Position numbers and translations under genes: made by a program
The notes under the pieces: generated by a model
Database searches by the model: none
Told to the model about the DNA's origin: nothing
Seen by the model: the letters and a program-made list of their open reading frames with translations, nothing else
Assembly (NCBI GenBank): GCA_031459855.1
Contig: JAVKHP010000001.1
Coordinates: forward strand, 974,059-1,038,058
Reading direction: 5' to 3'
Length of the DNA stretch: 64,000 bases
Source: Armatimonadota bacterium
Lineage (GTDB): Bacteria; Sysuimicrobiota; Sysuimicrobiia; Sysuimicrobiales; Humicultoraceae
Part shown: one piece after another, positions 18,625 to 28,077 of the stretch
Numbering within the stretch: position 1 is the stretch's first letter
Layout of the letters: each line of letters begins with the position of its first letter

Positions 18625-19482
18625 TCACGCCAGGGGCAGCTCCGGCGATCGCACCAAGCCGTCGTGCTCGGCATACCGGCTGTGGTCGAAGATGTGCGCC
18701 ATCCAAAACTGCTCCACCCACATCGTGTCGGCGAAGGGCGAGGGGACGAAGTACCTCAACCCAAAGATCGGCGAGAGCTTCCGGACTTCGTGCGTGTGGT
18801 TGAACTCCGCGATCGCCAGCCGTTCGCCGTTGAATTCACTGTAGGTAAACCCCATGACGTCATCGAAGTAGCAAACGACGCGAGGGAGCAGCACCTCCTC
18901 GGACGCCTCCAAGAGCCGCAGCGCAGCCCGGGTGGAGCTGTAGTAGTCCAGGTCGAAAGACGCGAAAGCCACGGGGGCAAGGCCAGTCTGCAGCACGTTG
19001 TCCAGCGTATCCTCCACCAGCCCCAGGACCAACCGCGCTCTGCGCAGGCGCCGCACGAGTTTCTCCACGTCCATCGGGAAGTACGCTGCCGCCCACAAAT
19101 TCGGGCAGTCTCTGACGTCCTGCGGTCTCGGCATCCCCGTCCCTGTATCAAACCCATAGACGTCCACGGCCACACCTAGCTGCGTCTCTACCCGTTCGGC
19201 GATGCGCTCCAACGCCACGAGCCCGTTGCCCCCCGCAACGCCAAACTCGACCACCGACACACGGTCCATGCGCAGCACTCGGGCCAAACTCACGCCCTGC
19301 ACGACGCCCCACGCGTACTGCGGTCGGGAACCGCACACCGGATCCGTCACGATCCGCCGAAACACCGATGCAAGGTCTCTGTACAGATACCCGGGATCCC
19401 GCACGGGCGCCTCACGAAACCAGTCCTGGCCCCGGCCGATAAGCCACCGAACGCGCGTTCCCAACAGGTGTCTCAAGCCCAC
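18625..19482 (-). CDS. Class I SAM-dependent methyltransferase-like protein
   Basis: 285 residues. The SAM-binding glycine loop is VVEFGVAGGNGLVALE, followed by an acidic strand end VYGFDTGTGMP and a late FASFDLDYYSSTRAAL motif as in TylF-like sugar methyltransferases. I chose GTG at 19482 because a GGAGGAG lies 7 nt upstream; it overlaps the epimerase end by 71 bp. It could methylate the sugar made by the neighbouring epimerase genes. Function inferred from context. Confidence 0.65.
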   Translation of the reverse strand: MGLRHLLGTRVRWLIGRGQDWFREAPVRDPGYLYRDLASVFRRIVTDPVCGSRPQYAWGVVQGVSLARVLRMDRVSVVEFGVAGGNGLVALERIAERVETQLGVAVDVYGFDTGTGMPRPQDVRDCPNLWAAAYFPMDVEKLVRRLRRARLVLGLVEDTLDNVLQTGLAPVAFASFDLDYYSSTRAALRLLEASEEVLLPRVVCYFDDVMGFTYSEFNGERLAIAEFNHTHEVRKLSPIFGLRYFVPSPFADTMWVEQFWMAHIFDHSRYAEHDGLVRSPELPLA

Positions 19483-20533
19483 ACCCTGACTCCTCCAGTG
19501 CCCGGCGACGATGTCGCCAAAAGAGCGCCTCGTCGACCTGGCCACCGGTGATCAACCTCTGCAGGCACTTCACGCGTGTGAACGTCGGCATCTCGAACAC
19601 TGCCCGCGTCAACTGCACGCGCTCGAACAGCGCCCGCAGCTCGTGCGCACCCGCTCGGACATCATGCTGGCATCGAAACCCGGGCAACACGGCGTGAATC
19701 TTCTCGAATGACACCCGATAACTCCGCTCATCGCTATCGGTCTGCCCCAGCGACACCCGGCATCCGGGAAACACCTGGGCGACGATCTCGGCGATCTCAG
19801 CCACACGGTAGTTCTCCTGCGTCTGTCCCACGTTGAAGATCTGGCGGTGGACGACGGCGCGCGGCGCGTCCAGCACGCAGGCGACGGCCTCGGCGATGTC
19901 CCGTACGTGGACTACCGGACGCCACGGGCTCCCGTTACTGGTCATGCGGATCTCGCCAGTGGTCCACGCCCACCCGGCGAGGTTGTTCAACACCAGGTCG
20001 AATCGCATCGCGGGTGATGCGCCGTAGGCCGTCGCGTTGCGCAGAACTGTGGGGGAAAACTCGTCGTCGGCCATGCGCAGCAGTTCTTGCTCGACGAGCA
20101 CCTTGCACACCGCGTACGGCGTCCGGGGATCGAGAGCCGATTCCTCGACGCGGTAGTCCTCCGAACCTCTGCCGTACACGCTGCACGAGGAGCTGTAGAC
20201 GAACCGCGGCACTCCCGCCTGCTTGCACAACCGGGCCAACCGGACCGAGCCACGGTAGTTGATCTCGTAGGTGACGGCCGGGTTCAAGTACCCCACCGGA
20301 TCGTTCGATAGCTCGGCCAGATGCACCACCGCGTCGTAGCCGACGAGGTCTTGGGGCTCCAGCTCTCGAACGTCACATGCCAGGTATGGCGCGACCCCGG
20401 CACCGTCATCGTAGAGCAGTCGCTCGCGGTAGAAGCCGGTATCAGCTCCCGCGACGACGTGCCCCCGGCTCCGCAGGGTCGCTCCGAGCACGGTACCGAT
20501 GTAGCCCTGCAACCCCGTCACAAACACCCGCAT
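19412..20533 (-). CDS. NAD-dependent sugar epimerase/dehydratase (extended SDR)
   Basis: 373 residues. It has the Rossmann motif GLQGYIGT at the N-terminus, YSSSCSVYG with the catalytic Ser/Thr region, and the YxxxK pair in TPYAVCKVLVE. The fold is that of GalE/RfbB-like SDRs. It lies just downstream of the cytidylyltransferase (124-bp gap), so its substrate may be a CDP-hexose. No separate CDP-glucose 4,6-dehydratase (RfbG) is seen, and this gene might fill that role, though its C-terminus is divergent. Confidence 0.82.
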   Translation of the reverse strand: MRVFVTGLQGYIGTVLGATLRSRGHVVAGADTGFYRERLLYDDGAGVAPYLACDVRELEPQDLVGYDAVVHLAELSNDPVGYLNPAVTYEINYRGSVRLARLCKQAGVPRFVYSSSCSVYGRGSEDYRVEESALDPRTPYAVCKVLVEQELLRMADDEFSPTVLRNATAYGASPAMRFDLVLNNLAGWAWTTGEIRMTSNGSPWRPVVHVRDIAEAVACVLDAPRAVVHRQIFNVGQTQENYRVAEIAEIVAQVFPGCRVSLGQTDSDERSYRVSFEKIHAVLPGFRCQHDVRAGAHELRALFERVQLTRAVFEMPTFTRVKCLQRLITGGQVDEALFWRHRRRALEESGCGLETPVGNARSVAYRPGPGLVS

Positions 20534-20657
20534 ACAGGCAACCCCACCTTCGCACCACTCACAGGACCCGGGCTCCTGGCACTACCGCAGACGAGGGGGG
20601 CCCACCGTATCTCTGTGAGGCTGTCGGCTGCTCGGAGACTCCCAGGTAAGGGGAACC

Positions 20658-21434
20658 TCAAGGCCAGATCTTCCACGGCGCCTTGCCGCTTGCCCACAAC
20701 TCCTCCAACATGTTCTTTTCCTTTAGCGTGTCCATACACGACCAAAACCCATGATGCCGATAGCCCATCAACTGCCCGTCGCGCGCGAGACGCGGCACCG
20801 CGTCCCGTTCCCACACGGTCTCGTCACCGTCCACGTAGTCGATGGCGGCCGGCTCCAGGACGAAGTATCCTCCGTTGATCCACCCTTCGCTCCGCTCGGG
20901 CTTCTCGTAGAACTCCACGACCCGGTCGCCCTCAAAAGCGATCCTCCCGAACCGCTCCGGCGAACGTACGGTCGTCACCGTCGCCAGTTTCCCGTGCGAG
21001 CGGTGAAACGCGAGCAGCGCGCTGATGTCGATATCGGCCACCCCATCGCCATAGGTAAACATGAAGGTCTGGCCGTCATCGAGCCAGGGCCGCAGCCGCT
21101 TCAACCGACCACCCGTCTGGGTGTACAAGCCGGTGTCCACCAGATGCACTTTCCACTTCGGCTGCGTGTACCCGTTGTGGACAACGACGCTGCCGGTCTC
21201 CAGGTCTACGGAGATATCGTTGTTGAGGGCGTAGAAACTCAAAAAATACTGTTTGATGATCTCCGCCTTGTAGCCCAACGCGATGACGAACTCGTTCACG
21301 CCGTGCGCGGAGTAGATGTTCATAATGTGCCAGAGGATCGGCTTGCCGCCGATCTCCACCGCGGGCTTCGGGCGAGACGCCGTCTCCTCCGAGAGCCGCG
21401 AACCGAACCCTCCAGCCAGGATGACCGCCTTCAC
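20658..21434 (-). CDS. rfbF: Glucose-1-phosphate cytidylyltransferase
   Basis: 258 residues from a GTG that overlaps the SIS gene stop (GTGA). The whole length follows RfbF: VKAVILAGGFGSRLSEET, SRPKPAVEIGGKPILWHIM, FTYGDGVADIDI, INGGYFVLEP and the terminal GKAPWKIW. It makes CDP-glucose from CTP and glucose-1-phosphate, the first step to CDP-3,6-dideoxy or branched sugars. Genes for an epimerase, methyltransferase, RfbC-like epimerase and oxidoreductase follow. The absence of an obvious RfbG/RfbH points to an unusual CDP-sugar. Confidence 0.9.
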   Translation of the reverse strand: MKAVILAGGFGSRLSEETASRPKPAVEIGGKPILWHIMNIYSAHGVNEFVIALGYKAEIIKQYFLSFYALNNDISVDLETGSVVVHNGYTQPKWKVHLVDTGLYTQTGGRLKRLRPWLDDGQTFMFTYGDGVADIDISALLAFHRSHGKLATVTTVRSPERFGRIAFEGDRVVEFYEKPERSEGWINGGYFVLEPAAIDYVDGDETVWERDAVPRLARDGQLMGYRHHGFWSCMDTLKEKNMLEELWASGKAPWKIWP

Positions 21435-22009
21435 CGTTCCAGGGTCGCAACCGGTGTCATGGCGGCGATCCGCGCGCGCAGGGCGACGCACAGTGCATGT
21501 GCGACGACCAGATGAACATCCTCGATCTGCTCCATCCGGTGGGTCGGGGCGAGCACACAGTGGTCCACCAGACCACGTAGTTGGCCACCGGTCCCACCCG
21601 TCAGTCCGACAACCGTCGCCCCATGCTCACGGGCCCACCGCGCCGCCGCCACGATGTTGGGCGAGTTCCCGCTGCCGCTGATCACGACGAGGAGATCCCC
21701 TGGACGACAGAGATTGGCCAGCTGTTCCACGAAGATGCTGTCGTACGCCACATCGTTAGCCCACGCCGTCATGAGGGGCACGCTGTCGGTCAGGGCGACC
21801 GCTCGAAACCTCGGTTGCCCCGGCACCGCGGTGCCCTTGTTGAGATCGTTGGCCCAGTGCGATGCAGTGGCGGCGCTCCCACCGTTGCCTGCGATGAAAA
21901 CCAGCCGCTGCTCCCGCCAGGCACGCAGCAAGACCTCCTCGACGCGCATCAGCGCCTCCGCCGACACCGCGGCCAGGGCGCTTCGCAGGTCGCTAATGTA
22001 CTGCGACAC
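21431..22009 (-). CDS. SIS-domain phosphoheptose isomerase-like protein
   Basis: 192 residues. The GmhA pattern is present: FIAGNGGSAATASHWANDLNK and VVISGSGNSPNIVAAARWA, ending with EQIEDVHLVVAHALC, where His/Glu residues bind zinc. GmhA converts sedoheptulose-7-phosphate to D,D-heptose-7-phosphate. The HddA-like kinase two genes upstream supports a heptose pathway. The GTG at 22009 overlaps the preceding stop by 17 bp. Confidence 0.85.
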   Translation of the reverse strand: MSQYISDLRSALAAVSAEALMRVEEVLLRAWREQRLVFIAGNGGSAATASHWANDLNKGTAVPGQPRFRAVALTDSVPLMTAWANDVAYDSIFVEQLANLCRPGDLLVVISGSGNSPNIVAAARWAREHGATVVGLTGGTGGQLRGLVDHCVLAPTHRMEQIEDVHLVVAHALCVALRARIAAMTPVATLER

Positions 22010-23363
22010 GCCCACGTGCCGCACCCCCCTCCATCGCCGGGTGCGCCCAGCGACCACCCACGAGACGCAACACAGAGCGCACCAGCAGTTCAAGATCCAG
22101 CCAAATCGTGTAGTTGCGGACGTAGAACAAAGTTGCGCGCATCTCGTCGTCGATCGAAACAGGCTCGTCCCACAACGCCCACATGCCGGTAAGTCCGGGC
22201 TTTACCAGCAGCAGGTCCGGCATCCACGACTCGTAGACTGCCCGCCGCGCGACGGGAATTGGGCGGGGCCCCACGACGCTCATCTGGCCACGAAGGACGT
22301 GCAGCACCAGCGGAAGCCTGTCCAGCCCCAGACGGTACAGCAACCGCTGCACGGCGTTCTGCACACCGCCAGGCCAGCCTGTGTCCAGGAAGACAGCCCG
22401 GAACGTCGTGCCCCCTCGGCCGACCATGCGAACGACCCGAAACGGTCGGACGCCGGTCACCAACAGCGCTGTTGCCGCAAGGCCTACGACTGGCAGCACC
22501 ACGGGCAGCGCGCCAAGGGCCAGGGCATAGTCCATCGCGCCCTTCAACACGGCATCCACGCCGGAAATCCGAAAGCGCTCCAACGTCAGGAAGGGCAGAA
22601 ACCCGCGCTCATGCACCTTGACGTTGGCCGCCACCACATCGCGCACGGCCGGTAGCACACGAATCGCCGTGCCGTTGAGGTTCAAGCCGCTGTGAGACAA
22701 CTCCCGAAAGCTTTCCCATGCCATCGCGGCAGGGACCACAATCACCTCATGAGCACCGGTCTCCTCCACCACCCGCGCCAACGAGCTGGGCGGGCCAAGG
22801 ACCTTCAATCCGTCCACCACAGGGGTGCCCACGGGCAAGAAATCATCGACGAACCCCACGATCCTCACACCGGCGTGTTTGAGGTCGGCAAAGTGTCGTG
22901 CCAGGGAGAGCCCCGCGGCACCAGCGCCTACAACGATCGCGCGCGACGTCAGGCCGCCGCGCCGGCGGATCGTTCGCACGACCCGCCGCAGCAGAAAACG
23001 CGCAACCCCCACCGCCAGAATCAACAGTACCCACGCCAGCGCCGCAAGCTCGCGTGAGGACACCACGCTGGCCGGCTGGGTCCAGAACCCCAAGACGATG
23101 AGCCCGAGGGTACTGACCGTACACCCGTAGATGACACGTCCGTATTCCGTTGGGCCCTCAAACAACTCGTCGAGCACGTAGAGCCTGTGCAGGCCAAACA
23201 CCGCAACGGCAACGGGGACGCCCACCAGCAACGGCAGCACCCCAGCCCAGCTACCATCCTGATCCGACGCAAGCCACTGCGCGGCCGCCAACGCCACGGC
23301 CACCGCTACGCTGTCCAGCAACAACAGCCCCAGCACTAGTACACGCCGCGTTCGTCTACGCAT
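21993..23363 (-). CDS. Polyprenyl-phosphate glycosyl-1-phosphate transferase (WbaP-like)
   Basis: 456 residues. It has four to five N-terminal membrane segments, a CoA-binding-like Rossmann region (AIVVGAGAAGLSLARHF) and a C-terminal Bac_transf domain. The catalytic part has RLGLDRLPLVLHVLRGQMSVVGPRPI and KPGLTGMWAL, and the final helix resembles YDNYTIWLDLELL-type ends. It loads the first sugar onto undecaprenyl phosphate. It is the fuller of two such enzymes in the cluster. Confidence 0.9.
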   Translation of the reverse strand: MRRRTRRVLVLGLLLLDSVAVAVALAAAQWLASDQDGSWAGVLPLLVGVPVAVAVFGLHRLYVLDELFEGPTEYGRVIYGCTVSTLGLIVLGFWTQPASVVSSRELAALAWVLLILAVGVARFLLRRVVRTIRRRGGLTSRAIVVGAGAAGLSLARHFADLKHAGVRIVGFVDDFLPVGTPVVDGLKVLGPPSSLARVVEETGAHEVIVVPAAMAWESFRELSHSGLNLNGTAIRVLPAVRDVVAANVKVHERGFLPFLTLERFRISGVDAVLKGAMDYALALGALPVVLPVVGLAATALLVTGVRPFRVVRMVGRGGTTFRAVFLDTGWPGGVQNAVQRLLYRLGLDRLPLVLHVLRGQMSVVGPRPIPVARRAVYESWMPDLLLVKPGLTGMWALWDEPVSIDDEMRATLFYVRNYTIWLDLELLVRSVLRLVGGRWAHPAMEGGAARGRVAVH

Positions 23364-24390
23364 ACCGCGCCGCTGCCAACGGAAGCGTATTGTTCACCAG
23401 AATTCGCGCGCCGTCCCGATCCATGGCGAAGTCCATACGGCGCAGCCCTAACCTCTCGAGGGCGTCCGTCACCCTGCCCACGCGACGCAGCGGGCAATAG
23501 AGCATCAGAAACCCGCCGCCGCCTGCTCCCGCGATCTTCCCTCCGATGGCGCCGTGCGCCCGCGCCGTTTCGTAGTATTCGTCGATGCGCGCGTTCGAGA
23601 TCCCCGGCGCCAGTCGCTTCTTCTGTTCCCACGAAGCATGCAGCAACTCGCCCACGCCGCCCAAATCGCCTGCAAGAAGGTAGCGTCGCATCTCCACCGC
23701 TGCGGCCTTGATGGCGTGCAACGACGTCAGCACCGCCGCGTCGTCCGCCGCGATCGCGCGTCGCTGCGCGTCGAGCACTCTCGCGGCTTCGCGCGCAACC
23801 CCGGTATAGAAGAGGAGAATCTCCCGCTCCAACGCCTCCAACGTGTCGGAACGCAAGGCCAGTGGCTCCACGGTGACGCCGTCGCGTTCGAACGTAATAG
23901 CGTTGACACCGCCATAGGCTGCCGCAAACTGGTCCTGCTTGCCGATCGGCATTCCGAGCTTCTCGATTTCGATAAAACACGCTAGCTCCGCAACCTGCCG
24001 CTTGGACAGCTGCAGCCCCAGCGCACCACTGACCCCCTTCAGGACCGCCACGGTGACTGCGCTCGACGACCCGAGTCCGGTCCCGGGCGGCACCTGAGAT
24101 GCAAGGAACATCGAGAACCCTTCGCGGATATTGAAATGGTTCAGCACAGCGCGCGGGAGCGCCAGGTCGCCGTCCCAGAGCATGTTCTCTTCGGCTCTCT
24201 GCCGGTGGAACGTTCGGTAGTCCGACGACATGATTTGGATACTCTCGCCCCTGTTCACGGTAAGGAACACGTAGATATACTTGTCGATGGTCGCGCTCAC
24301 GACGAGACCACCGAAACGCGCATAATAGTCCTCGAAGTCAGTACCGCCCCCGGCGAAGCTGATCCGCACGGGGGCGCGAGCGATCAGCAT
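23356..24390 (-). CDS. hddA: GHMP kinase, D-glycero-D-manno-heptose 7-phosphate kinase-like
   Basis: 344 residues. GHMP motifs: APVRISFAGGGTDFEDYY (motif 1), VPPGTGLGSSSAVTVAVL (motif 2) and GGKIAGAGGGGFLMLY (motif 3). The N-terminal GGGTD is characteristic of the HddA/fucokinase subgroup. It phosphorylates the anomeric position of heptose-7-phosphate. The GmhA-like gene nearby fits this, while HddB and HddC equivalents are not evident. It overlaps the sugar transferase start by 8 bp. Confidence 0.85.
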   Translation of the reverse strand: MLIARAPVRISFAGGGTDFEDYYARFGGLVVSATIDKYIYVFLTVNRGESIQIMSSDYRTFHRQRAEENMLWDGDLALPRAVLNHFNIREGFSMFLASQVPPGTGLGSSSAVTVAVLKGVSGALGLQLSKRQVAELACFIEIEKLGMPIGKQDQFAAAYGGVNAITFERDGVTVEPLALRSDTLEALEREILLFYTGVAREAARVLDAQRRAIAADDAAVLTSLHAIKAAAVEMRRYLLAGDLGGVGELLHASWEQKKRLAPGISNARIDEYYETARAHGAIGGKIAGAGGGGFLMLYCPLRRVGRVTDALERLGLRRMDFAMDRDGARILVNNTLPLAAARYA

Positions 24391-24479
24391 CGGTGCTCCT
24401 CACTCACGAGCATGTTATCCCCTTCAAAGCCACCCCACACCGATCCGCCCTGACGTGCCCGTACTGACATGGCAACAGC

Positions 24480-25157
24480 TCAACGCTTCAAGCGCCCATA
24501 GTAGCTGTAGGATGCTAGCTCGCTGCCGGTCACTGGAACGTTGTTCAGTACCACCCCGATGACATTGACACCGTGGAGCCGCCGCCTGATCATTGAGTTG
24601 ACGTCCACTGGGGCCGCGCCAGCCTTGACCACCAGCAGCAGCCCGTCGAGAGCGGACGCGATCAACGACGTGTACGCCACAGCCGCGACGGACGGCAGAT
24701 CGAAGATCACGAAATCCGCTTCAGAACGCAGCTGGATTAGCAGTTGCCTGACGCCCTCGGGTTGTAGTATCGACATCGGGGTCTTCGGCTTCGGTCCCGC
24801 AGGCAGCACCCGCAGCCCGCGGATCCCGCTTACGGGCCGCAGGGCCGGTTGCAAGTTCGCGTGCCGCTGCAACACCGTAGACAATCCGACGTCGTTCGGG
24901 ACGTCGAACACCCGGTGGAGCGACGGCTTATACAGGTCGGCATCCACCAGGACCACCCGCTGCGCAGTTTCCACCATGACCAAGCCTAGGTTCGCCGCGG
25001 TGGTGGAGCTGCCGTGCTTCGGCTGCACTCCGGTCACGCCCAGAGACCACAGGTCCTTGTTGGTTTGCAGCATGTTGACTCGCAAAATACGATAGGCCTC
25101 CGCGAACGGCGAATCTTCGCCGTAGGTCGTGAACAGCTCGGCAGGTTTAGTCACCAT
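24480..25157 (-). CDS. CpsD/BY-kinase-like ATPase with degenerate P-loop
   Basis: 225 residues from the ATG at 25157. It aligns with CpsD/CapB tyrosine autokinases: SPFAEAYRILRVNML at the N-terminus, Walker A' VVLVDADLYKPSLHRVF, and a short tyrosine tail SYSYYGRLKR. The Walker A segment reads VTGVQPKHGSSTTAAN where the family has P-G-E-G-K-S-T-T, so the P-loop lysine is replaced by Ser. The Walker B block is also changed (VIFDLPSVAAVAYTS instead of D-x-P-P...SDA). It is probably a catalytically dead partner of the Wzz protein encoded 13 bp upstream, or works by another mechanism. Confidence 0.8.
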   Translation of the reverse strand: MVTKPAELFTTYGEDSPFAEAYRILRVNMLQTNKDLWSLGVTGVQPKHGSSTTAANLGLVMVETAQRVVLVDADLYKPSLHRVFDVPNDVGLSTVLQRHANLQPALRPVSGIRGLRVLPAGPKPKTPMSILQPEGVRQLLIQLRSEADFVIFDLPSVAAVAYTSLIASALDGLLLVVKAGAAPVDVNSMIRRRLHGVNVIGVVLNNVPVTGSELASYSYYGRLKR

Positions 25158-25170
25158 GGCACAAACCGCC

Positions 25171-26760
25171 TCAAAGAACGGTGGACAACGAGTGCAAGAT
25201 CCCCTGTCCCAGCCGCACGACATGATCTCCCGCGGCCGTCACCGAGCCATAGACCAGCTGCCATCCGAAGCTCAATGCACCGGCCTGAACCCGCGCAACG
25301 AACGCTGCGCCAACCGCGACCAGCGCAAGGACTACCAGTACCGGCAGGATGAAACTGCTGAGGCTGGGCGCCACCGTCAGGTATCGATACGTGCTGTTGC
25401 TCATGACGGGCACGGCAGTCAGCACCGGCACGCCGAAGGCGCCTTCGGCCTCATGGGTAGTACGAATCTTGTTGTCCACACTCTCCGCCAAGACCGCGAG
25501 GGCGGCACCCAGGAGCAGCCCCACGAAGCCTGCCAATCCAACCTTGACTGGCAGCTGCGCCGACTCGGGCTCGGTCGGAACAGTGGCTCCATCGACGATG
25601 GCAATGACCGCCTGCGCAGACGACTGTGCTCGGCTCTCACGGATCACTGCCTCCTGATGCAGACCGGCCAAGCGGATGTAGGTGGTCTCCGCGACGCGCA
25701 CGTCGCGCTGCAGGCGCCCGAGCGTCATCTCGTTCTGCGGGACACCAACCAGCGCCGCCTCCGTCTCGCGCAGCAGCCGTGCCGTTGCTGTTGCGCGCGC
25801 TCGCGCCACCACGGCATCGATGTCAGCGCCAAGCATCTCCCGCAGAAACTGCTCGCGTAGCGGGCTAATACCCAACGACTGATCGCGTACTGCCCGCTCC
25901 GCCTCCAACCGAAGGCGCCGCTGTGCATCGGCTATGCGCGCGACCACCGCCTGCACCCGCGGGTGCTCATCGGTGTACACGTTTCGCAACCCTGCCAACT
26001 CCAGCTCCAGGTTCGTCAGGTGATCGCGCACCTGCACCACCACTGGGTTCGTCGCGATGGACACCGCCGCCAGTCGCCCGTCGTTGCGCGCGTTGAGTTG
26101 GGCCCGAATCGCATCGGCGCGTGTCCTGGCTAACCTCTCGTCCAGCAGCGCCCCATCGTGCGCAGCCTGCAGGTCAAAGACCCGCTGGACTCTCCGGGAG
26201 ATCTCCTCAGAAGACCCCACGAACCGCGTCCTCGACTTGAACCCCAAGAGGGCTCGCTCCGCCGCGGCCAACCGCTTGCGCGACTGCTCGAGCTGCTCTT
26301 CGATGAACCGTCGGGTGCGTGCGGCATCGGCGCGGTTGACCTCGCCGTAGAACCGCTCGAACTCTCGCGCCACTGCGTTGGCAGTTCGCGCCGCTCGCTC
26401 GGGTTGCTCGTCCACCGCGCTAATGATCAAGAAATCACTGCCGCGCACCTGCGTCACGCGGATGCGGGGTGTCGTGCCCACCTGCTCGGCCACCCGTCGC
26501 AGCACCGTCCTACTTGTGATCATCAGGCTCACGTTCCGAAGCACCGTCTCACGGAAGACCCCAGACAGGGGCGCAAGGTTGGGATCTTCGTATGCCGTGG
26601 GGGCGACGATGCGTGGGGTGACGAGAAGGCTAGCCTCGGCCCGGTACAGTGGGCGCAACCCACGTGTCTGCACCACGACCGCAGCCACGGTCACAGCCAC
26701 CAGGACGGCAATCATCCATGCCCGCTTCCTCATGATTTCGTAGTACTGCCGTAGCTCCAT
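25171..26760 (-). CDS. Wzz/GumC-type polysaccharide co-polymerase
   Basis: 529 residues. It has an N-terminal membrane helix after MELRQYYEIMRKRAW, a long periplasmic/extracellular part rich in heptad patterns (RRFIEEQLEQSRKRLAAAER, coiled coil ~160-380), and a second membrane segment near residue 400. A third hydrophobic stretch follows near residue 460. It controls chain length or export. No kinase domain is fused; the separate degenerate CpsD-like gene follows. It lies 34 bp downstream of the SLBB export protein. Confidence 0.85.
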   Translation of the reverse strand: MELRQYYEIMRKRAWMIAVLVAVTVAAVVVQTRGLRPLYRAEASLLVTPRIVAPTAYEDPNLAPLSGVFRETVLRNVSLMITSRTVLRRVAEQVGTTPRIRVTQVRGSDFLIISAVDEQPERAARTANAVAREFERFYGEVNRADAARTRRFIEEQLEQSRKRLAAAERALLGFKSRTRFVGSSEEISRRVQRVFDLQAAHDGALLDERLARTRADAIRAQLNARNDGRLAAVSIATNPVVVQVRDHLTNLELELAGLRNVYTDEHPRVQAVVARIADAQRRLRLEAERAVRDQSLGISPLREQFLREMLGADIDAVVARARATATARLLRETEAALVGVPQNEMTLGRLQRDVRVAETTYIRLAGLHQEAVIRESRAQSSAQAVIAIVDGATVPTEPESAQLPVKVGLAGFVGLLLGAALAVLAESVDNKIRTTHEAEGAFGVPVLTAVPVMSNSTYRYLTVAPSLSSFILPVLVVLALVAVGAAFVARVQAGALSFGWQLVYGSVTAAGDHVVRLGQGILHSLSTVL

Positions 26761-26794
26761 TGAGCGTCACCCCTTTCGGGTCATGCAGCAGCCG

Positions 26795-27922
26795 CTAATA
26801 GCCACCGAAAATGAGCCGCAACAGGCTGGCTGCGTTCAGGTACTGGAGTACCTGGCGGAGGTCGAGTCCCGCCTCCGGGACGTACACAACGTCACCGTGC
26901 TGCAACGGCACGTTCTGTGCAGCGTCCTGCCTTGCGAGGATCTGATTCACGTTGACGGTCACCGACCGTGTCCGCCCTGCTTCTAGACGGATGACGACCA
27001 CCCGTGACAGGTCCCCCCGCTCGCCACGTCCACCGGCCATGGCGATCGCATCGACCAACTTCATCCCGTCGGCCAGGTCATAGGTACCCGGCCTGACCAC
27101 CGCGCCCAGCACAGCAACGCGGCTCTGGTTCTCGGGAACCACCAGCATATCGCCCGGCCTGACCTGCAAGTTGGCCTCAGTGGCTCCGGCGAGTATCTTT
27201 TGCAGATCGACAGAGATCTGCTCCGTCCCCCGCACGATGAACGCGCGGGACAGTGCGGCCTTGCTGGTGACTCCTCCCGCGGCCGCGAGCAGGTCGGCGA
27301 CCCGCTGGCCCTCCATGAGGTCGTAGGCTCCAGGGCGATTGACTTGCCCGAGGACAACGATGCGCCTGTCGGTCTCCGGAACAAACAAAACGTCACCAGG
27401 CTGAAGGTCGACGCCAGGGTTCGCGCTCTTGGCGATGGCTTCGAGCAGATTCAGGGGGATAGTTTGGGTGCTGCCACGGATGAGAACCGCCTTGGCCAGG
27501 TCGGCACGGGTCGTCGGACCTCCGGCGCTCGCCAAGACTTCCAGCACGCCCACACCCGGACGCACCTGATACTCCCCGGGGCGTTGCACCTGCCCCAACA
27601 CGTAGACCCGATTCGTCCGAAACTCCCTGACGGTGACGGACACCCGTGGCGTTCTCACATACCGTGCGTAGAGCCTGGTGAGCTCCCCCACCAGTTGCTC
27701 CGTCGTCTTGCCAGCGGCCTTGACCTCGCCGATCAACGGCAATGCGACGGTGCCGTCTGGTTTGATCGTCACGGTTCGCGAGAGATCTGCTTCACCGAAC
27801 ACGGCGACCTCGATGACGTCCCCCGGACCGAGCACGTAGGCGGCCTGAGCCCACGCTGCAGGCGTAACCGCTATGCTCAAGAACAGCACGGACAGGATGC
27901 TCAACAGAGCGCCAGTCTTCAT
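26795..27922 (-). CDS. Polysaccharide export protein with SLBB repeats (Wza-like)
   Basis: 375 residues from the ATG at 27922 behind a GGGGG ribosome-binding site. It has a signal peptide (ALLSILSVLFLSIAV then AWAQA) without a lipobox Cys. A Poly_export domain follows (YVLGPGDVIEVAVFGEADLS), then three SLBB repeats with V-LG-V-RPG-Y patterns (YVLGQVQRPGEY, VVLGQVNRPGAY, AVLGAVVRPGTY). It forms or supports the export channel. Such proteins are typical of cells with an outer barrier, which is informative about the envelope here. Confidence 0.87.
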   Translation of the reverse strand: MKTGALLSILSVLFLSIAVTPAAWAQAAYVLGPGDVIEVAVFGEADLSRTVTIKPDGTVALPLIGEVKAAGKTTEQLVGELTRLYARYVRTPRVSVTVREFRTNRVYVLGQVQRPGEYQVRPGVGVLEVLASAGGPTTRADLAKAVLIRGSTQTIPLNLLEAIAKSANPGVDLQPGDVLFVPETDRRIVVLGQVNRPGAYDLMEGQRVADLLAAAGGVTSKAALSRAFIVRGTEQISVDLQKILAGATEANLQVRPGDMLVVPENQSRVAVLGAVVRPGTYDLADGMKLVDAIAMAGGRGERGDLSRVVVIRLEAGRTRSVTVNVNQILARQDAAQNVPLQHGDVVYVPEAGLDLRQVLQYLNAASLLRLIFGGY

Positions 27923-28077
27923 GACCGACCCCCAGTTACTTGCCCGACGACCAGTTACCCGTGAACCCGTCACCGGGGCGTGCAAGGGTATGCAAGACAC
28001 AGCTCCGCCGCTCGCGCACTTAGCCGCTGACGCAGTGCGCTGGCCACCGGTATAGTCCATCCGTGCGTTCCCTCGTG

